A stretch of 64,000 nt of DNA from Mycobacterium sp. Root265 (GTDB lineage Bacteria > Actinomycetota > Actinomycetes > Mycobacteriales > Mycobacteriaceae): positions 1,150-65,149 of the forward strand of contig NZ_LMJA01000001.1 in the NCBI RefSeq assembly GCF_001428895.1, written 5' to 3'. The position numbers were made by a program, and so were the translations under genes. Positions 59,347-64,000 of the stretch are shown piece after piece (positions within the stretch are counted from its first letter, which is position 1; every line of letters begins with the position of its first letter). The notes under the pieces are model-generated. The model did not search any database. It was not told where the DNA came from and was given only the letters and a program-made list of their open reading frames with translations.

Positions 59347-59820
59347 ATGACCAACGCACTCGACCTGACCGCGCCGGTGGACACGCTGGCGATGGAGTTC
59401 AGCCGCGATTTCGACGCGCCGGTGCACGCCCTGTTCCGGGCGCACAGCGACCCCGAGTTGGTCAAGCAGTGGCTCGGCCCGCACGGTCTGCAGATGGAGA
59501 TCACCGAATGGGACTTCAAAAACCATGGTGGATACCGCTATTCACACTCCGATGGCAGCGGGACCTACGGTTTCAACGGTACCTTCCACACCGTCCGGGA
59601 CAATGAATTCATCCTGCAGACCTTCGAGTTCGACGGTGCCCCGGACATGGTCAACATCGAGTACCTGTGGTTCGAGGACCTCGGTGGCGGCCGGTCGCGG
59701 CTGCGGGGCCGCTCGATCTGTCCCAACACCGAGGCCCGTGACGCGCTGCTGTCCTCCGGCATGGAGGGCGGTATGACCGAGGGCTACGTGAAACTGGACG
59801 CCCTGCTCAGCACCCTCTGA
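59347..59820 (+). CDS. SRPBCC (AHSA1-like) family protein
   Basis: A 157-residue START-like protein: MEFSRDFDAPVHALFRAHSDPELVKQWLGPHGLQMEITEWDFKNHGGYRYSHSDGSGTYGFNGTFHTV is the typical AHSA1/activator-of-Hsp90-type pattern. TAGGAGACGCC before the ATG gives a good ribosome site. It is cotranscribed with the ArsR regulator. The ligand is unknown. It ends one base before the convergent gene. Confidence 0.85.
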   Translation: MTNALDLTAPVDTLAMEFSRDFDAPVHALFRAHSDPELVKQWLGPHGLQMEITEWDFKNHGGYRYSHSDGSGTYGFNGTFHTVRDNEFILQTFEFDGAPDMVNIEYLWFEDLGGGRSRLRGRSICPNTEARDALLSSGMEGGMTEGYVKLDALLSTL

Positions 59821-59821
59821 G

Positions 59822-60442
59822 TCAGACCAGCTCCGGTGCCCGCAGGTGGGCGATGACGAGTTCGAACTCGCCCTCGTCCACTGCACTGGCACCTGCCGCC
59901 CGGATCGACTCGGCCTTCAGCGTCGAGGCGTAGTCGCGGTTGTGCTCCATCACTTCCTGGCTGACGAACGACACCGAGGACACCGCCCGCCCGGACGTGG
60001 TGTCGACGAGGAGGCTGGCGCTGCGGAATCCGGGTAGGTGCTCGATCTGGGGGAGTACCGCGCTGCGGTAATACTCGACACCCGCCTCGGTGAGCTCCGG
60101 CGGCACCGTCACCCAGGTGGCCCGCACCCAGGCACCCGGATCGGAGCTGTGCTCGCGGTGCAGCACCGCGATCTCCCAATCCTCCGCGGTGGCCGGTCCG
60201 CCGAATCGCTCACCGGCCTGCGCGCGCAGCCGGCCGGCCGCATCGGCGCTCTCGGCCATCGCATCCGCGTTGTCCCAGGCGCTGGTGGCGATGCACCGGC
60301 CGGTCTGCCGGTCGACCATCAGCGACAGACCGATGCAACCGGCGAGTTCCAGAAGTGCCGGCATGACCTCGTCGCGGACATAGGCGATGCCGTCGTCGAC
60401 CGATTCGGGGCGCGCCATCACTGTGGTAGATCGTGCGAACAC
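59822..60442 (-). CDS. Protein with two ABM/dimeric alpha-beta-barrel domains
   Basis: A 206-residue protein whose halves look like repeats: residues about 1-95 ([57 protein letters not shown]) and 105-200 ([50 protein letters not shown]). Each resembles an antibiotic-biosynthesis-monooxygenase-type ferredoxin-like domain, so a single chain may form the barrel normally built by a dimer. Substrate unknown. AGGAGG a few bases before the GTG start is an excellent ribosome site. Confidence 0.75.
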   Translation of the reverse strand: MFARSTTVMARPESVDDGIAYVRDEVMPALLELAGCIGLSLMVDRQTGRCIATSAWDNADAMAESADAAGRLRAQAGERFGGPATAEDWEIAVLHREHSSDPGAWVRATWVTVPPELTEAGVEYYRSAVLPQIEHLPGFRSASLLVDTTSGRAVSSVSFVSQEVMEHNRDYASTLKAESIRAAGASAVDEGEFELVIAHLRAPELV

Positions 60443-60548
60443 GGTCCACCTCCTTCGCTAGAGGGCAGCGCCCCGCCGGCGCCACCGGTCACGTCAACTG
60501 TCCTCCCGGCGGCCGCGCCGCACAATGGTTTTGCCCGCGCAAAGAGAT

Positions 60549-60579
60549 GATCCCGGCCGGCCGAGGGCCGACCGGGATC
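60549..60579 (-). terminator. Stem-loop, probable terminator of the GlsB-like gene
   Basis: GATCCCGG (60549-60556) pairs with CCGGGATC (60572-60579), then after a 2x2 internal loop GGCC (60559-60562) pairs with GGCC (60566-60569) around a 3-nt loop. It lies about 22 bp beyond the stop of the minus-strand GlsB-like gene. A TCTCTTT stretch follows on that strand, which is a weak U-tract. Confidence 0.6.
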
Positions 60580-60600
60580 ACCGGGGTGGGAACTGGGGGA

Positions 60601-60912
60601 TCAGCGGAAGATGCCGGACGTCCGGCGGCTGCCGAGCAGACCGGTCTTGCGGCGGCCCATCAGCGCGGCGAGCAGAGCCACGCCCGCCGCCGCGACGAGG
60701 ACCTGGACGAGCAGTTCGAGCCAGTCGATTCCGCCGGTTGCCGTCGGGATGCCGATGGCACGGGCCAGGGCGGTGCCGACGAGCGCGGACACGATGCCGA
60801 CCAGGATGGTCAACAGCATGCCGATCGGTTGCTTGCCGGGAAGCAGCAGGCGGCCGAGGACGCCGACCACGATGCCGATCAGGATTGCGGTGAAGATGCC
60901 GGTGACGGTCAT
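60601..60912 (-). CDS. GlsB/YeaQ/YmgE-family small membrane protein
   Basis: A 103-residue protein with three predicted helices: about 4-24, 30-55 and 63-86. The N-terminal GIFTAILIGIVVGVLGRLLLPGKQPIG is the family signature. Members are called transglycosylase-associated or general-stress proteins, without an established activity. GGAGGAA before the ATG is a strong ribosome site. A stem-loop terminator follows. Confidence 0.87.
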   Translation of the reverse strand: MTVTGIFTAILIGIVVGVLGRLLLPGKQPIGMLLTILVGIVSALVGTALARAIGIPTATGGIDWLELLVQVLVAAAGVALLAALMGRRKTGLLGSRRTSGIFR

Positions 60913-61011
60913 GAGTTCCTCCGTGTGGGGTTCGGTTGCCGCACAAGTACCCTGGCCCGCCGCTCAATAAACGCCTACGTCAATTCAGGTGTGGCCTCGT
61001 AGGCTGGAAAC

Positions 61012-61413
61012 GTGAACACCGAAGTGCTCGAACTGGACACCTCGCGCCGCCGGATCGTCGACCTGACCTCGGAGGTGCGCGAATTCTGCGCGGCCAAGGG
61101 CGACGGGCTGTGCAATGTCTTCGTGCCGCACGCGACCGCCGGCGTCGCCGTCATCGAGACCGGGGCAGGCTCGGATGACGACCTGCTGGACGCGCTGGAG
61201 CGACTGCTGCCGCGCGACGACCGGTACCGGCACGCGCACGGCTCACCCGGCCACGGCGCCGATCACGTGCTGCCGGGGCTGGTATCCCCGTCGGTGACGG
61301 TCCCGGTCGGCGCCGGAGAGCCCTTGCTGGGCACCTGGCAGAGCATCGTGCTGGTGGACCTGAACAGGGACAACCCCCGACGATCGGTGCGCCTGAGCTT
61401 CGTGTCGGGCTGA
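61012..61413 (+). CDS. YjbQ-family (UPF0047) protein, Rv2556c-like
   Basis: A 133-residue protein with the family signature [14 protein letters not shown] and [32 protein letters not shown]. The conserved histidines suggest a metal site, and [15 protein letters not shown] is the conserved C-terminal block. Some members show weak thiamine-phosphate synthase activity, but the true role is unclear. TAGGCT (61000-61005) ends 6 nt before the GTG, so the message is probably leaderless. It lies 74 bp upstream of alaS, as in M. tuberculosis. Confidence 0.9.
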   Translation: MNTEVLELDTSRRRIVDLTSEVREFCAAKGDGLCNVFVPHATAGVAVIETGAGSDDDLLDALERLLPRDDRYRHAHGSPGHGADHVLPGLVSPSVTVPVGAGEPLLGTWQSIVLVDLNRDNPRRSVRLSFVSG

Positions 61414-61487
61414 AGATTCCGACCGGTAACCAAACGGTACTGTGGTGCGGTCAAAGTATTCGCAGGTTGACCAAAGGACAGCAGCAC

Positions 61488-64000
61488 GTGCAGACACACG
61501 AGATCAGGAAACGCTTCCTCGATCATTTCGTGAAGGCGGGACACACGGAGGTGCCCAGCGCCTCGGTGATCCTCGACGACCCGAACCTGCTGTTCGTCAA
61601 CGCCGGCATGGTGCAGTTCGTACCCTTCTTCCTCGGCGCGCGCACACCGCCCTACGACAAAGCCGTCAGCGTGCAGAAGTGCATCCGCACCCCCGACATC
61701 GAAGAAGTCGGTATCACCACCCGGCACAACACCTTCTTCCAGATGGCCGGCAACTTCAGCTTCGGCGACTACTTCAAGAAGCAGGCCATCGAGCTGGCCT
61801 GGACCTTGCTGACCAACCCGCAGGACCAGGGCGGCTACGGCTTCGATCCGGAAAGGCTATGGGCCACCGTCTATCTCGATGACGATGACGCCATCGCGCT
61901 GTGGCAGGAGGTGGCCGGCCTGCCGCTGGAGCGCATCCAGCGCCGCGGGATGGCCGACAACTACTGGTCGATGGGCATCCCCGGCCCGTGCGGTCCGTGC
62001 TCGGAGATCTACTACGACCGCGGCCCGGAATACGGCATCGAAGGCGGCCCGGAGGCCAACGAGGACCGCTACATCGAGATCTGGAATCTCGTCTTCATGC
62101 AGAACGAGCGCGGGGAAGGCACCTCGAAGGACAACTTCGAGATCCTCGGTCCGCTGCCGCGCAAGAACATCGACACCGGCATGGGTGTCGAGCGCATCGC
62201 CTGTCTGCTGCAGGACGTGGACAACGTCTACGAGACCGATCTGGTGCGCCCGGTCATCGACCTGGTCGCCGGGATCGCGCCGCGCGGCTACGGGCAGGGC
62301 AACCACACCGACGATGTGCGCTACCGCATCATCGGCGATCACAGCCGCACCGCGGCGATCATCATCGGCGACGGGGTCACCCCCGGTAACGAGGGCCGCG
62401 GCTACGTGCTGCGCCGGTTGCTGCGCCGGATCATCCGCGCGGCCCGCCTGCTCGGCGTGGAACGGCCCATCATGGCCGAGCTGATGACGACGGTGCGCGA
62501 CGAGATGGGGCCTTCCTACCCGGAACTGGTCACCGATTTCGACCGGATCAGCCGCATCGCGGTGGCCGAGGAGACCGCGTTCAACCGCACTCTGCTCTCG
62601 GGTTCACGGCTGTTCGAGGATGCTGCCGACGCGACCCGCACCGCCGGAAAGTCCACGCTGTCCGGCAATGACGCGTTCACGCTGCACGACACCTACGGGT
62701 TCCCGATCGATCTGACCCTGGAAATGGCCGCCGAGGCCGGCCTGACCGTCGACGAAGAGGGCTTCCGCGGTCTGATGGCCGAACAGCGCCAGCGCGCCAA
62801 GGCCGACGCCGCCGCCCGCAAGCAGGCCCACACGGATCTGTCCGCGTACCGGGAGCTCGTCGACGGCGGACCCACCGAGTTCACCGGCTTCGACGAGTTG
62901 AGTTCGCAGGCACGCATTCTGGGCATCTTCGTCGACGGTAAACGGGTTCCCGTTGTGTCCCATGAGGGCACCCAGGGTCAGCAGGTCGAGTTGATCCTGG
63001 ACCGCACACCGTTCTACGCCGAATCCGGCGGCCAGATCGCGGATGAGGGTTCCATCACCGGTACCGGTGCCTCGGAGACCGCCAAGGCCGCGGTGACCGA
63101 TGTCCAGAAGATCGCGAAAACCGTGTGGGCGCATCGTGTCTCGGTGGAGTCCGGGGAGTTCGTCGAGGGCGACACCATCACCGCCACGGTCGACGACAAG
63201 TGGCGCCACGGCGCGACCCAGGGGCATTCCGGTACCCACATGGTGCACGCCGCGTTGCGGGAAGTGCTGGGTCCCAACGCGGTTCAGGCAGGCTCGCTGA
63301 ACCGGCCGGGCTACCTGCGCTTCGACTTCAACTGGCAGGGTTCGCTGTCGGACGAGCAGCGCGCACAGATCGAAGAGGTCGCCAACGAAGCGGTGCAGGC
63401 CGACTTCGCGGTGAACACCTTCAACACCGGACTGGATCAGGCCAAAGCCATGGGCGCGATGGCGCTGTTCGGCGAGAACTACCCCGACGAGGTCCGGGTG
63501 GTCGAGATCGGCGGACCGTTCTCCCTGGAGCTGTGCGGCGGTACGCACGTGCGCAGCTCGGCGCAGATCGGACCGGTCACCGTGCTGGGCGAGTCCTCGG
63601 TGGGCTCCGGTGTGCGCCGCGTCGAGGCCTACGTCGGGCTGGAATCGTTCCGGCACCTGTCCAAGGAACGCGCGCTGATGGCGGGCCTGGCGTCGTCGCT
63701 GAAGGTGCCCTCGGAAGAGGTGCCGGCACGGGTGGCCAACCTGGTGGAACGGCTGCGGGCCGCGGAAAAGGAACTGGACAAGGCGCGGCTGGCAAACGCG
63801 CGCGCCGCGGCCGCAAATGCGGCTGCCGGCGCGCAGCTTGTAGGTAAAGTTCGTTTTGTGGCTCAGCGCATGGCCGGGGGAATCACCGCGGGGGATCTGC
63901 GCAGCCTGGTCGGTGACATCAAGGGCAAGCTCGGATCCGATCCGGCCGTGGTGGCCCTGATCGCCGAAGGTGAGGATGACGCGGTGCCGTTCGTGGTCGC
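61488..64000 (+). CDS. alaS: Alanyl-tRNA synthetase (3' end beyond the window)
   Basis: The first 837 codons are in the window; other mycobacterial AlaS proteins are about 900 residues, so roughly 65 are missing. Class II core: [40 protein letters not shown], then [19 protein letters not shown] and GMGVERIA. The editing domain has [11 protein letters not shown] (HxxxH) and CGGTH. The C-terminal part begins with a coiled helix ([29 protein letters not shown]). It charges tRNA-Ala and removes Ser/Gly errors. The GTG start has AAAGGA about 9 nt upstream. Confidence 0.95.
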   Translation, partial: MQTHEIRKRFLDHFVKAGHTEVPSASVILDDPNLLFVNAGMVQFVPFFLGARTPPYDKAVSVQKCIRTPDIEEVGITTRHNTFFQMAGNFSFGDYFKKQAIELAWTLLTNPQDQGGYGFDPERLWATVYLDDDDAIALWQEVAGLPLERIQRRGMADNYWSMGIPGPCGPCSEIYYDRGPEYGIEGGPEANEDRYIEIWNLVFMQNERGEGTSKDNFEILGPLPRKNIDTGMGVERIACLLQDVDNVYETDLVRPVIDLVAGIAPRGYGQGNHTDDVRYRIIGDHSRTAAIIIGDGVTPGNEGRGYVLRRLLRRIIRAARLLGVERPIMAELMTTVRDEMGPSYPELVTDFDRISRIAVAEETAFNRTLLSGSRLFEDAADATRTAGKSTLSGNDAFTLHDTYGFPIDLTLEMAAEAGLTVDEEGFRGLMAEQRQRAKADAAARKQAHTDLSAYRELVDGGPTEFTGFDELSSQARILGIFVDGKRVPVVSHEGTQGQQVELILDRTPFYAESGGQIADEGSITGTGASETAKAAVTDVQKIAKTVWAHRVSVESGEFVEGDTITATVDDKWRHGATQGHSGTHMVHAALREVLGPNAVQAGSLNRPGYLRFDFNWQGSLSDEQRAQIEEVANEAVQADFAVNTFNTGLDQAKAMGAMALFGENYPDEVRVVEIGGPFSLELCGGTHVRSSAQIGPVTVLGESSVGSGVRRVEAYVGLESFRHLSKERALMAGLASSLKVPSEEVPARVANLVERLRAAEKELDKARLANARAAAANAAAGAQLVGKVRFVAQRMAGGITAGDLRSLVGDIKGKLGSDPAVVALIAEGEDDAVPFVV

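Overview
This is a GC-rich, gene-dense actinobacterial chromosome segment that reads as a Mycobacterium-type genome, probably a fast-growing environmental (Mycolicibacterium-like) species. The evidence is synteny with the M. tuberculosis block Rv2589-Rv2555c as I remember it: gabT, yajC, secD, secF, an Rv2585c-like lipoprotein, apt, rel, ppiB, an Rv2581c-like hydrolase, hisS, an Rv2578c-like radical SAM protein, an Rv2575-like metallopeptidase, aspS, the Rv2566-Rv2569 group, rarA, an Rv2556c-like protein and alaS. Typical mycobacterial traits are present: GTG starts, ATGA/GTGA coupled overlaps, many probable leaderless transcripts, and a perfect mycobacterial SOS box. I recognised no tRNA, rRNA or CRISPR array. 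No gene-free stretch exceeds about 270 bp.

Layout. 1-98 is the tail of an IS630-type transposase that runs into gabT. 1.4-9.8 kb is the translocation/stringent-response block (yajC-secD-secF-lipoprotein-apt-rel). 9.8-15.1 kb carries small envelope and translation genes: two tandem membrane cyclophilins, hisS and dtd. 15.1-19.9 kb is a complete urea ABC transporter operon (urtABCDE, minus strand). 20.1-22.8 kb has a secreted protein, a methyltransferase and a LexA-controlled radical SAM gene. 22.8-28.9 kb looks like an accessory acyl-CoA catabolic unit (PhyH-like dioxygenase, two overlapping fadE genes, amidohydrolase, TetR, thioesterase) with the same putative operator core at two promoters. 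29-34.3 kb holds a formylglycine-type sulfatase and a TetR-flavin monooxygenase-SDR operon. 34.3-40.2 kb returns to core genes (Zn-peptidase, DinB-like protein, esterase, aspS, F420-type reductase). 40.4-47 kb is accessory lipid metabolism: a collapsed acyltransferase pseudogene, a monooxygenase-esterase fusion, a thiolase with a divergent HxlR regulator, and the intact acyltransferase paralogue.

47-55 kb is the most intriguing region. Four co-oriented, mostly overlapping genes encode a transglutaminase/GS-like amidoligase fusion, a circularly permuted ATP-grasp/alpha-E protein, a second transglutaminase-like protein and a zinc-ribbon metallopeptidase. Together they look like a peptide-ligating and peptide-cleaving modification system whose substrate is not apparent. 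55-64 kb contains a MerR-controlled reductase, a DUF3097 protein, rarA, an ArsR-SRPBCC pair, a duplicated-domain monooxygenase-like protein, a small GlsB-type membrane protein, a YjbQ-family gene and the first 837 codons of alaS, which runs off the window.

Functional assignments rest on motifs and family recall, not on searches. Operators and promoters are inferred from symmetry and spacing alone.
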